Shown: positions 45,101 through 54,500 of the stretch, piece by piece
Layout: each line of letters starts with the position of its first letter
How positions within the stretch are numbered: position 1 is the first letter of the stretch
Notes under the pieces: generated by a model
What the model saw: only the letters and a program-made list of their open reading frames with translations
Databases searched by the model: none
What the model was told of the DNA's origin: nothing
Source of the DNA: CAYNWT01 sp964450955
GTDB taxonomy: Bacteria; Planctomycetota; Planctomycetia; Planctomycetales; Planctomycetaceae
NCBI GenBank assembly: GCA_964450955.1
Contig: CAYVFI010000006.1
Coordinates: 140,496 to 204,495, forward strand
Direction: 5' to 3'
DNA: 64,000 bases
Position numbers and translations under genes: made by a program

Positions 45101-46759
45101 TCTCAAATCCAAACAGCAAATGCTGAACTGGCCGCCAGGGCAGCCGCTTCGAAAGACCAACAGGCGACTCTGACACAACAGACATCGACGCTCACAAAAC
45201 AGATCCAAGCAGACACCGCACAACTTGAACAGCTGCGTTCGCAGTTGGCACAGACATCCGGCTCCAGACCTGATAACAGCGAAGAAATTCAGCAACTGGT
45301 TCAGCAACGACGCGACGTTGCCCGGCAACTGGCTGACGCAAAAGTCAAACTGGCGGAATCCGTTGCGGAAAAAAAGAAGAGAGCCGCAGAATACCAACAG
45401 CGGTCGGCAGAAGCCGAACGTCTGCAGGCAGAAGTCACTGCCGATTGGAAAGAAGTCAAGGCAATCGCCAACCAGCTACGCGATCTCGAAAAGGCAACAC
45501 CTGCTGAAGAATTCGACCTCGCGACCGTTCAGGCTCAGCGTAAAAAAAGCCGCGAAGAACTCGCCCAGGCTCGCGCGCGTGTTCAGGAACGCACGCAGGC
45601 CGCTGCGGACAGCAGTCAACAGACTCAGGACGAAGTTGAACAGCTGCGACTGGCAATTGAGGCAGAAGAATCGGAAACGTCCCGGCTTGTGGCGTCGCTG
45701 CTGAACGATGATTTTCATGCGCCCGCTGCGACGGTCCAGGAAGAACAGCCAGAGGTGGAGCTGGCTGCTCTGCTGGATGACGATGACGATTTCGATTTGC
45801 CGTCGCTGTCTGGCCAGTCACCCGATTTCGTCCCGGACGAATTGGTGGACGACCTGCCGGACGAATTGGTGGACGACCTGCTGGATGACCTGCCGGACGA
45901 CACAACGGGCATGAGTTTCGACATGTCGTCAGTCATGGAGACGGAGCCAGCCATGAAGCCATTCGCTTTAACCTCGGATCCTTCGATTGTCAGTCCCGTC
46001 GCCAGGACCAGGTTCCGCTCAAAAAGCAGGCAGCCTGCGACCGGCTATGATGTGGATATTCCGGATGCAGACGCGGACGAAGAAGAACTGGCCCAACAGT
46101 CCGAAGACCCGCCGAGCCGTAGCCGACGGCGTTCGCAAAGCTCGTCAGTCAAGAAGATGCGAATCGTGTTGGCTGGAACCATCCTGTTGACGTTGGCGGT
46201 TGGCGGAGTCGCCATCAGTGCAGTCGCCGCTCTAGCGCTTCCGCATGACGGAACGACGTGGCTGTCGTTTATTCAGAAAGCAACCTGGATTATCCCGGCA
46301 CTCACGTTTCCCGGCCTCCTGTGCTGTGCCGCAATTCCGCGCCGTGCTGAAGCCCGCGGTGAGTGCTGGTGGGGGCTGGTATCTGCACTGGTAATTGTCG
46401 GCTGCGTCGCGCTGTCTCCTGCCGGGATCACTGGCTGGACGTGGATGCTTATCGGGGCCGCCGCGACGCTGTACATGTTCCTGCTGCAGTCGTACCTGGC
46501 GGAACTCAGCAAGTTCGCGCAGTTCCGACGCGACGAAAAACTTGCTGAGTCGCTGATTTCAGCAACGTCAATCGGAGCCATTATCCTGGCAGTGGCCGGA
46601 GTTTCATGGCTGGTCAGTGCGCCAGAAGTCTGGGTATCAGCAGTGTCCGCTATGTGCTTGCTGGCACTATGTGTTCTGGCTGCGGCCACCGCATTTTTGC
46701 TGGGCCGGTTGACCAGGAACCTGGTGACTGAACTGACCGTAGGTCAGTGGGGCCGGTAG
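42134..46759 (+). CDS. Giant coiled-coil protein with C-terminal multi-span membrane domain (paralog A)
   Basis: 1541 residues. About residues 130-1190 are almost pure coiled coil rich in Gln, Glu and Ala. A highly acidic linker follows (about 1190-1290, DDDDDFDLPSLSG, and the doubled PDELVDDL). Then about six hydrophobic segments form the membrane domain (LAGTILLTLAVGG, ATWIIPALTFPGLLC, TWMLIGAAATLYMFLLQSYLAEL, a late LLALCVLAAATAFLLG). The N terminus has YVDKKRTASDLVHR, which matches the paralog at 46948 just after its zinc ribbon, but no ribbon is seen here. No clear SD precedes GTG 42134 or ATG 42149, so the start is uncertain and the frame is open back to 42065. Long cytoplasmic coiled coil tethered to the membrane is the likely form; function unknown. 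Confidence 0.75.
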   Translation: MDAPRMRYVDKKRTASDLVHRKNRDSKKSPDGKPASDPLADFLAAAIINPSMATAEVPAEPEVEVERKSELPVEPTEPTVALPETYDVEESPAVVETMVATESDNDGLTYESADDTDDHDHDADADQLLQGALDVEEQRYQAELDLVEQQKLEAERLGGQREAIDELQSRISNGTKQLESLREQARDVQQQSATEFEENANILKSLQAHHDALVQEFQRQQQIVQESSVRSQEADDIEQQIATLRDQVAGQEQQLRQLQAVETVDPADIEIRNAELANLQSRHSELAHQLATESEAAETRSRANAERLEANARQIAQLRQEIASSTESLEALRQPVDTQQVDDLEAEIDSLTKQRESIVNDIHRHTSLLAASTDEIKQQANALAKNRDLLRTKIQTGQNKLAKIQADSPILDIQANHEELGALNAEYFRLKTAIVETRADVEARQKAAAQELARHQQRVKDVAFQIESAKRELAELETVEPPATDETHRSEFQKLTNEHEELRKAVSAARAQAEAREQAAANKVAADRARLVSLQSRVEFEKQALTNLQKAKPNEALQAELDKLSDEAARQQTLMRQHAELKEALKVEHQELSQKRDQLQAQVAEGQEALESLAATVELGSSQTETLRSEIRTLTEQQAEAAAKRRQAESDAAQRKYAAETELQQLTQHRDSLTVQLAADRDQLTTLANAIHVESTEADALRLELKTLTNQLNDIRLTKQRTQAEAEHRRHATGAERQELIRQRDQLQARLTSDAAQLETQLAALSEQHARVVSESRAIESQVAEMRLAVAKQTEDYHQQIETLQQEIETGQQTIQQFASSSDPQQFEDLRAEIALLQKDAQELRQELRSRANQHAAAERAAQQREHEFLRQRDSLRNANQAAREKLNLTQPDAIDPADLEIRKAEIQSLTDERDSLEAQVAAQQARAETAQRAAEEQLSGLNQQIAKLQQDIGSRRETLHRLQEEVPDRRPELEETFRLLTAEAAAVQSQIQTANAELAARAAASKDQQATLTQQTSTLTKQIQADTAQLEQLRSQLAQTSGSRPDNSEEIQQLVQQRRDVARQLADAKVKLAESVAEKKKRAAEYQQRSAEAERLQAEVTADWKEVKAIANQLRDLEKATPAEEFDLATVQAQRKKSREELAQARARVQERTQAAADSSQQTQDEVEQLRLAIEAEESETSRLVASLLNDDFHAPAATVQEEQPEVELAALLDDDDDFDLPSLSGQSPDFVPDELVDDLPDELVDDLLDDLPDDTTGMSFDMSSVMETEPAMKPFALTSDPSIVSPVARTRFRSKSRQPATGYDVDIPDADADEEELAQQSEDPPSRSRRRSQSSSVKKMRIVLAGTILLTLAVGGVAISAVAALALPHDGTTWLSFIQKATWIIPALTFPGLLCCAAIPRRAEARGECWWGLVSALVIVGCVALSPAGITGWTWMLIGAAATLYMFLLQSYLAELSKFAQFRRDEKLAESLISATSIGAIILAVAGVSWLVSAPEVWVSAVSAMCLLALCVLAAATAFLLGRLTRNLVTELTVGQWGR
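45833..45880 (+). repeat. Perfect 24-bp direct duplication inside the coiled-coil gene
   Basis: Two identical 24-bp units (45833-45856, 45857-45880) encode PDELVDDL twice, followed by a degenerate third unit. In-frame expansion of an acidic linker, probably variable among strains. Confidence 0.7.
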
Positions 46760-46947
46760 TCGCCCATTCAGTGGGCGTAGGTAGACTTGGCGTGAACGCA
46801 ATGGGTTCAGCTGCAGTTCCTGCCGGTTCCCGGGCAAGTCTGACGGCTGTCAGCGATTGCCCGCCGCGCGAAGCGATATCTGTGTAGACGCTCTCGGCAA
46901 AGTAGGCATACATAACGCGCTCCACTGTGGGCCAGTATGGATGACCG

Positions 46948-49740
46948 ATGACTTTGCGATGCCCCGATTGCCACTGTGCTGGCCCGTTTGCTGTTGCCGA
47001 CGACACAAATCACAAGTGCCCCCTCTGCGCGAGGACATTTGAGAGTAAGTCGCTGGAAAACGTTGCGTACGTCGATCGAAAGCGGACTGCTGTCGATCTG
47101 ATGCACCGTTCTGCTCGCAAGGAACTTGTCTCGCGATCCACAGCGACCGCCGCGCCATCACTGGATTTGGTTGTGGACAGTCTGGCCTCAATCATTGTGG
47201 CCGGAACCAGCTTCGACCCCGAAACGACTGACAAGCGAGAAGCGATTTCCGCCGTTCTGCAACAGGCCAACGCCGCGCGGGTCCAAACTTCAGGAACCGC
47301 AGAAGCCCCCGCAGAGACCATTGAAACTCCGCCGGAACCATTGCCGGAAGCACCCCCGGAAGCACCCGCTCAACCAGTCAATCGAATTCAACTTCTCCCC
47401 GCTGAACCGGCCCGGTTGGTCGGTGACATCAGCCGCCCGGAAGTTGCAGAAACGCAGGAGTCTGCAGAGCCGCCAGCGGCATCTGTCGAAGTAGCCCCGG
47501 GCGACCGCTTGCAGCAACTGCGATTCGATCAGCAGCAGGCCGCGGCTGAGGTTCAACGCGAACGCGAGAAGGCAGAAGAGTTCCTGCTTTCACGTGCTCG
47601 TAGCGAGGCTCAGCAGACTGAAATTGCCGAACTCGTCTCCCAAATAAAAATCGACCGCGCCGAAGCCCACAAGCTTCAACACCAGCGCCAACAAGCCGAA
47701 CAACGCGAGACGCAGCAGACTAAGTCGGCTCAGGCAGAACTCAAACGACTGCAGGCCGAACATCTCAACGTCACCGCCCAGATCAAACAGCAGCAAGAGT
47801 ATTTGCTGGAACAGCAAGCTGTGGTGGAGGCAGAGCAGCAACGCTTAAGCGAATCCATCGACAAACTGCGCAGCGAAATCGACGCAGCGACGGTGGAACT
47901 CAAAAGCCTTCAGTCTGCACCTGAAACCGACACGCTGCACCACCGCTCCGACATCGTCCAGCAACAACAGGAACTCGAACGGCTGCAGATCGAGCGGCTT
48001 AACGTTGCCGATCAGATTGCGCAGCAACACCGACGCACAAGCGATCGGCAGGCGGCCGCCAAACTCAAGCGACAACAGCTAACCGAAAATGTTGAAAAGC
48101 TGCGAGAAGAAATCCGAGAGGCCACGAAAGAACTCGAAAAGCAAAATGCCCCGTCCGACGACGACCACCTGCGCGACGACTCTGCCGTCGAACAGCAGTA
48201 CCAGGAACTCGTTGACCAACGCGATGCGGTTCAGGCGGCTCTGGCCAAACAACGCAAGCTCGCCACCGAACGCGCCGAACTGCAGGCCATCAGCGCTCCA
48301 AAGAAAAAGCAGTTGGACGTTCTGCGGCGCGAAACGGCTGCCGGAATCGCAGAACTCAAGAAGCTTCGTAAGGCCAACACGGCTCCCTTGCCGCAACCAG
48401 CGGAACTGAACGCCGAAATTGAAAAGCTGCGGACGACCCGAGGCAAACTGGCTCGCGGACTTCAGGCTGCCAGAAAAGCGGTCAGCCAGCGCGAAGCAGA
48501 ACTTAAAGAGGCAGGTGCCACTTTCGAAGCGCAGCAGAAAACAACACAGCAGCTGAAGTCCGAAATCAGCAAAGCGAAGGCTGACTACGAATCCGTTATG
48601 GCTCGAAAGGCAGCGATCGAAGAAGAAATTAAGGCGCAGGCCGCGCCGGCCGAACTGGTTCAACTTCAGCAGGAATACGCTGAAGTGCAGGCCCGGTTAG
48701 AGAACGCCAAACAATTGCTCGACCAGGTCGTGGCGAGGCGCGACGACGGGGCAGCCAGCAGCGAAGTTTGCCAACGTGAAGTTCGACTACTGGACCGCGA
48801 AATCCGTGCTGATGTTCGAGAAACGCAGGACATCCTGTCGGCAGTGGTTCGAGAACAATCGGCGTCGGGAATGCGTCCGATTCCCATGCCGAGGCCGCGG
48901 CCAATGCTCAGACAAATGGAAAGGCCGCCGGGGGCACCGCTTCCGCCGCTGGACTTTTCGAAGCCGTTGAGCAAAGGCATTAGCCCGGTTCAGCGAGCGA
49001 CTTTGGAACCGTTTGAAGACGAGGGCGCTCAGGAAGATGACGAGGAAGCCTATCTCGGACCACCGACTCCGGACTCATCTGAAGAAGTGCGCGAACCTGG
49101 TTCAACTCGCATTACACTCATGAGCGTGGGGATGTTCATGGTGGCTTTCGCGATGGCAGGCACCTCCGTCATGGCCGGCATGTGGTTGTATTCCGGCTAC
49201 GAAAACGGAACCGCAATCCTTGATGCATTTCATCAGTGCCTGCCAATTGCCAAAATCGCCATTCCATCCCTGTGGGGAATCGGATCGCTGCTAAGCCTGC
49301 TGGTTCCACGGATCGCCGGATCTCATTCAGAAGGAATCGCGTCTTCAATTAGTCTGGCAGGAATGCTGGGCGCGCTGCATCTTTACGACGGCCGGATGAC
49401 TCCGGAAATCTGGCTTGTCGTGAGTGTCTGCGGCATTCTGCACGCGTATATGTTTCAGTCATTCATGGCAGAACTGTGTGCCTTCGGCGGCTTCCACACG
49501 TGTGAGAAGATGTCCGAAAGGCTTATGGGCATAACAACACTGGTCCTGTTAGCCGCACTTAGCCTGGGAATCGCGTGGTGGGTGCGCACCGACGAACCAA
49601 CTCAACTTGCACTCACGCGCGCATCTGTTTTGACCGTGGCCGTGCTGTGTATCGCAACAGCCACTGTCGTTGGACGGATTCTCATGAACGTCGGAACCGA
49701 ACAAGCCCGCGGACGCGAGTGGTTGTTGGAGCACGTTTAG
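46948..49740 (+). CDS. Zinc-ribbon, coiled-coil, multi-span membrane protein (paralog B)
   Basis: 930 residues. The N-terminal zinc ribbon uses LRCPDCHCAGPFAV (Cys5, Cys8) and HKCPLCARTFES. It is followed by YVDRKRTAVDLMHR, shared with paralog A. Coiled coil fills about 180-660. A Pro-rich stretch (PMPRPRPMLRQ) and an acidic linker lead to about six hydrophobic segments (MFMVAFAMAGTSVMAG, IAKIAIPSLWGIGSLLSLL, HAYMFQSFMAELCAFGGF, a final LTVAVLCIATATVVGRI). YMF..SFMAEL is close to paralog A YMFLLQSYLAEL. The gene lies 188 bp after paralog A. The ribbon suggests binding of nucleic acid or protein on the cytoplasmic face. Unrecognised family. Confidence 0.78.
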   Translation: MTLRCPDCHCAGPFAVADDTNHKCPLCARTFESKSLENVAYVDRKRTAVDLMHRSARKELVSRSTATAAPSLDLVVDSLASIIVAGTSFDPETTDKREAISAVLQQANAARVQTSGTAEAPAETIETPPEPLPEAPPEAPAQPVNRIQLLPAEPARLVGDISRPEVAETQESAEPPAASVEVAPGDRLQQLRFDQQQAAAEVQREREKAEEFLLSRARSEAQQTEIAELVSQIKIDRAEAHKLQHQRQQAEQRETQQTKSAQAELKRLQAEHLNVTAQIKQQQEYLLEQQAVVEAEQQRLSESIDKLRSEIDAATVELKSLQSAPETDTLHHRSDIVQQQQELERLQIERLNVADQIAQQHRRTSDRQAAAKLKRQQLTENVEKLREEIREATKELEKQNAPSDDDHLRDDSAVEQQYQELVDQRDAVQAALAKQRKLATERAELQAISAPKKKQLDVLRRETAAGIAELKKLRKANTAPLPQPAELNAEIEKLRTTRGKLARGLQAARKAVSQREAELKEAGATFEAQQKTTQQLKSEISKAKADYESVMARKAAIEEEIKAQAAPAELVQLQQEYAEVQARLENAKQLLDQVVARRDDGAASSEVCQREVRLLDREIRADVRETQDILSAVVREQSASGMRPIPMPRPRPMLRQMERPPGAPLPPLDFSKPLSKGISPVQRATLEPFEDEGAQEDDEEAYLGPPTPDSSEEVREPGSTRITLMSVGMFMVAFAMAGTSVMAGMWLYSGYENGTAILDAFHQCLPIAKIAIPSLWGIGSLLSLLVPRIAGSHSEGIASSISLAGMLGALHLYDGRMTPEIWLVVSVCGILHAYMFQSFMAELCAFGGFHTCEKMSERLMGITTLVLLAALSLGIAWWVRTDEPTQLALTRASVLTVAVLCIATATVVGRILMNVGTEQARGREWLLEHV

Positions 49741-49876
49741 TAATTTAACGTCAATGCGTGTTCCGGTCGGGACTGCGATTGCGAAGGAAAGCCGAAACGG
49801 CCATGACTTCGCTGGCGTCTTCCTGCACCGATCGCGCGAAAATGCAGCGACTGGAAACGGTCACCGCAAAGCCTTC

Positions 49877-51424
49877 CTACTTCGAACCGCGTCCCATCTC
49901 TGTCATGAGTTGTTCAACCGCATCTCGATCAATTTTCGATGGCAGGCCGTACTCGCTGGTGTAACCAAATATCTGGCCGACGGTTTGCGAACCGTAGCGA
50001 TCGTTGACGACTTCCAGGTGCTCAGCCGTCATCATGCCCGGATGCGGAACACCGCAGGCTCGGCATAGCAATAGAATCTCTTTCCGTAGCGCGACCAGGT
50101 AGTTCGCACAACGATCGGCTTTTGAAGTCGGGTCTAACCCGCGAATCAGCCACTTGTTTTGGGTCGCGACGCCGGTCGGACAGTGGTTCGTGTGACACTT
50201 CTGAGCCTGAATGCAACCGATCGCCAACATTGCTGCTCTAGCCACGTTCACGATGTCGCACCCCAAAGCGAAAGCGAATAAAGCGCTTTCGGGCGAGCCT
50301 AATTTTCCGGATCCGCACCAGACAATCTTCTCTGCGATGCCTTGTTCCTGAAACACTTTCTGCACACTCGCAAACCCCAGCTTGAATGGTTTTGCGACGT
50401 GGTCCGAAAACACCAAAGGCGCCGCGCCGGTTCCGCCTTCACCACCATCAATGGTAATAAAGTCCGGCGCGCGGTCTGTTGTGTCGATGAGTGTGGCCAG
50501 TTCCTGCCAGAACGGAATCTGGCCAACCGCTGACTTAATACCGACGGGCAGTCCGGTTTCGCTGGCCAGCATTTCCACGTAGTCAAGCAGACTGTCTGCG
50601 TCGCTGAACGAAGTGTGACTGGCCGGACTCACGCAGTCCTTGTCCCTGGGGATGCCGCGGATCTTTGCGATCTCCGCGGTAATTTTGCTCTTTGGCAGAA
50701 TGCCACCAGCGCCCGGCTTGGCCCCCTGACTCAGTTTGACTTCCAACGCGCGTACTGTGGGCGATGCGGCCAGGTTCTCTTTCAGCTTCTCAAGACTAAA
50801 TTGACCATCAAGTGTGCGGCAGCCGTAATAGCCGGTTCCAATTTGCCAAACCAATTCGCCACCTTTCCTGTGGTACGGCGAAATGGCACCTTCCCCGGTG
50901 CTCTGCATGCAACCAGCTTTGTGACAACCAAGATTCAACGCCTCAACCGCCGGCGCGCTTAACGAACCAAAGCTCATACCGGAAACGTTGACGACCGACG
51001 AAGGCCGAAACGCTTTTGCTCGCTGGCGATGTCCACCCATGATTTTCGCGCAGGGAATCTGATACATCGGGTCGTACTCGGGCGACTCCGGGTGCGGCGA
51101 AACAATCGGGAACGTGTTGTGGTTGATAACCAGGTAATTGGGCGAACCTTCGACATCGTTGTCGGTTCCGAACCCGAAGTAGTTGTTTTGCTTCTTTGAC
51201 GACGCGTAGACCCAGCTGCGTTCGTCTCGATTAAACGGCCGCTCTTCATCGTTGGCGGCGACAATGTACTGCCGCAGTTCTGGCCCGATGGTTTCGATGA
51301 GGTAGCGGAAGTGCCCGAGCACGGGGAAGTTTCGCAGAATCGCATGCTTCTTTTGGGTCAGGTCATAAATTGCGACCAGCACGATAAGAACCAAAAGTAT
51401 TCCGCCAATCCAAAGCAGCCACAT
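49877..51424 (-). CDS. Membrane-anchored FMN-binding glutamate synthase-like protein
   Basis: 515 residues. Residues 2-22 form one membrane span (WLLWIGGILLVLIVLVAIYD). The rest is the GltB central/FMN-binding domain: SFGSLSAPAVEALNLG, GEGAISPYHRKGGELVWQIGTGYYG, GAKPGAGGILPKSKIT, ITIDGGEGGTGAAPLVFSDH and CHTNHCPTGVATQN with Cys residues near a possible Fe-S site. No amidotransferase domain is present, as in the stand-alone family. GGAGGTG 8-14 nt before the ATG is a strong SD. Reaction unproven; an ammonia-dependent glutamate synthase or another FMN oxidoreductase is possible. Confidence 0.9.
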   Translation of the reverse strand: MWLLWIGGILLVLIVLVAIYDLTQKKHAILRNFPVLGHFRYLIETIGPELRQYIVAANDEERPFNRDERSWVYASSKKQNNYFGFGTDNDVEGSPNYLVINHNTFPIVSPHPESPEYDPMYQIPCAKIMGGHRQRAKAFRPSSVVNVSGMSFGSLSAPAVEALNLGCHKAGCMQSTGEGAISPYHRKGGELVWQIGTGYYGCRTLDGQFSLEKLKENLAASPTVRALEVKLSQGAKPGAGGILPKSKITAEIAKIRGIPRDKDCVSPASHTSFSDADSLLDYVEMLASETGLPVGIKSAVGQIPFWQELATLIDTTDRAPDFITIDGGEGGTGAAPLVFSDHVAKPFKLGFASVQKVFQEQGIAEKIVWCGSGKLGSPESALFAFALGCDIVNVARAAMLAIGCIQAQKCHTNHCPTGVATQNKWLIRGLDPTSKADRCANYLVALRKEILLLCRACGVPHPGMMTAEHLEVVNDRYGSQTVGQIFGYTSEYGLPSKIDRDAVEQLMTEMGRGSK

Positions 51425-51573
51425 CGAACACCTCCAAGCGTCATTCCAGAATCACAGCATGATAATCAGCTCGAACCACAATCAGGAAACCATCGCAATC
51501 TCAGCAGACGAATTGGTGCTGATGTTGCGTCTTCGGGGCCGTCTGCAAGAATCAGCGCAGAGAAGGATGCTCA

Positions 51574-54500
51574 ATGGGTCGCCTAAGGAATGGGATCGTG
51601 TTTCGCAGTCTGCTAATGCTGCTACTGTTACCGGCCGCTTGTCAAAGCATGCCGCCACAGCTCACTCCTGAACGTAATGCCCCCGCGTTACCGGCTGCCG
51701 GACTAACGACTCCGGCTCAGCAGGAACAGAAGGATGTCAATCCGTCGCAGATTGCTGAATTCCGCGCGGAGGCGGAGAAGGCGGAACTGGACGAGGAAGT
51801 TCGGAAGCAGATTCTCGCAACCTACGATCAGGCTCAGGTCGAACTGACGCGCGCCACCGCATTAAGTGCTGCTGCGAAGGCGGACAACGAACGGGTCCGA
51901 ACGGCTGAGGAAGTATCAGAAGACCTGCAGCTGCAAATTGGCCTTGCCCGCACGACACCTGATGCGGATTTGGGCAGTGAAGCAGACCTGGAAAGCCTCC
52001 AAACCGAAGTGCTGACCCGCGCGCCAAAGTTGGTGGAGCTGAAGCGGTCCTTGGCCGAATTGGAAGCCGCTTCGCAAAATATCAACGAACGGCGCAAGCA
52101 GTTGGCTGACGCTCAGACGACTTTGCAGACACGTACCAACGACGCTAAGGCGCAGCAGACAGCTGAAGCGGCCGAAGGGGAGAACCCGCTTCAGACCAGA
52201 GCTCGTCGTGTTCTGGCTGCCGCCCGAGTGCAGGCACTGGATGTAGAAGGTCCCGCGATTACCGCAGAACTAGCCAGAATCACGGCTGAGAGTTCGGCTC
52301 AAATTTCCAGACAACGGATTGAACTGGCCCGCAAAGAGATCGCGCTTCTGGAAGCGGAAGTTGCACTGCTGAAGCAGCGACAGGACAGCGCGCGGCGCAG
52401 TGAAGCGACGCAGCAGGAAAGAATGCTTAGCGCTATCCCGCCCGGGCCGGAAAATCATCTGGCGGCAGAATGGTTAGAGCGAAACAAGCGGCTTGTCACG
52501 CAGCTCATCCCGGACGCTAACAAGCAGGAGGCTCTTCGGAAGAAGCAGCGAGAGGAAGACGAGAAAACAGAAAAGCGACTACAGGAACGCGTGGAAAGTC
52601 TGGGGGTTGTGGTTCCGGTCGGAATGGAGCTTCAGGAACAACGTCTGAAACTGCGCGATATTCGGCAGATCGAAATTGATATCGCAGCCCGCGAGACTGA
52701 GTTAGCGCGGCTGAATGCGACGCGGCTTGAAAACGAGGAGGTTCTGACCGGGCTGGAAAGTAAAGCAGAGCAAAACCCGGAAAACGAAACTGTCTTACTA
52801 AACCAGGCTTCCATCTTGCGAACTCTCATTCGCAACGAAGCAACATATGTTGATGCGCTTCGAAATGTGGACACCGAAGAACGCCAACTTGTCACGACTC
52901 GGAAGCGTCTGGGAAAATGGCTTAGTGAGTTGGTTCTGTGGGTGCAGAGCAACGAGGTTTTGGGCGTTGCTGACTTGAAAGCCAGCGGCAGAAGCTTTGC
53001 GTGGCTGATGTCTCCGGAACTGTGGAGAACCGTACCCGGCGCAATTTTGGACGATGTACAAGGCGGGAATCAGTTCCTGTACCTGTTTTTTGGCGTGTTG
53101 CTGGCTGCTTTGTTTTACATTGGGCCAAAGTGCCGAAAGAACCTGACGCAGTCCGGTAAAGAAGCGCTTGCCGAATCCTGTTCCGATTTCACTCCGACAC
53201 TTCGCGCCGCGTGGCTGACGGTAATTCTGTCAGTTGCCTGGCCTTTGGTTGTGGGGTTTATCGGTTCTCGCTTAACGGAACCGCCGCGCGGGAGCGACTT
53301 TTCGCAATCGGTCGGTCGTGGAATGCAGTTTGTGTCTGTGGCGTTCCTGGTGATGAACCTGCTGAAGCAAGTCTGTCGAAACGGCGGACTGGGTGAAGCC
53401 CATTTTGCCTGGACTGATCGCGGCGTCCGCAAGTCACGTTTGGTGCTCCGCAAAATGATGGTGGTGCTGCTGCCGTTGTTATTCGTGGCGACGATGCTGC
53501 ACACACGCCGCACTTTGACTGTGCAGGATTCGCTGGAACGCATCTGCTTTATTCTGGCTTTGTTGGCGTGGGCGTGGTTCACGTACCAGATTCTCAACCC
53601 CACTCGTGGCGTGTTTGCTGAAGCTCTGGGAAGTCGTCCGCCTAACCTGGGCATGCGGACCAGTTGGTTCTGGTACCCCGTTACCGTGTCGATTCCAATT
53701 GTCCTGGCGATCCTGGCGACGGCCGGATACTTCTTCACAGCTTATGAACTTAGCTGGCGATTGATGAGCATGATTTGCCTGGTCGGTGGACTGATTGTCG
53801 TGCAGGCGTTTCTGTCACGCTGGCACACCGTCCATCAACGCATTCGTCGAGCGGAACACGCGCGAACTCGCCAACTGGCGGTTCTGGAAGGGAACATCGA
53901 CGAAGGCGCGATGGCTGAGGAAGAAGAACGAGACCTGTTGGCGGTCGAACGCCAGACGCGACGCTTCATCAATACCGCGCTGGTGTTGGCCGGGTTGGTC
54001 GCGACCTGGTTTATCTGGTCTCAGGTATTCCACGCGGTCACGTTTCTCAACAAGTGGGAGCTTTGGTCGACGACACGTCAGAAACTGGTAGAGCAGGTCG
54101 TCGATGGGAAAACGAAGCTCATTACTGAGACGATCTCTGAGCCAGTGACGCTGCTGAGTTTAGTGTGGGCCGTGTTCATTGCTCTTGCGACCATCACTGC
54201 GGCTCGCAACCTGCCGGGCTTGCTGGAAGTTATCCTGCTAAAGCGTCTTCCTCTGGAACCCGCATTGCGCTACGCGCTGCGAACAGTCGCGCGGTACTTG
54301 ATTGTGATTGTCGGTGTTACTTTGACGCTTTCTCTGTTGGGACTTGGCTGGGCGAAGGTGCAATGGCTGGTGGCGGGCCTCACGGTTGGGCTTGGGTTTG
54401 GCCTACAGGAGATCTTCGCTAACTTTGTTTCCGGCTTGATAATTCTGTTTGAACGTCCCGTCCGATTGGGCGATGTCGTGACGATTGATGGCGTCAGCGG

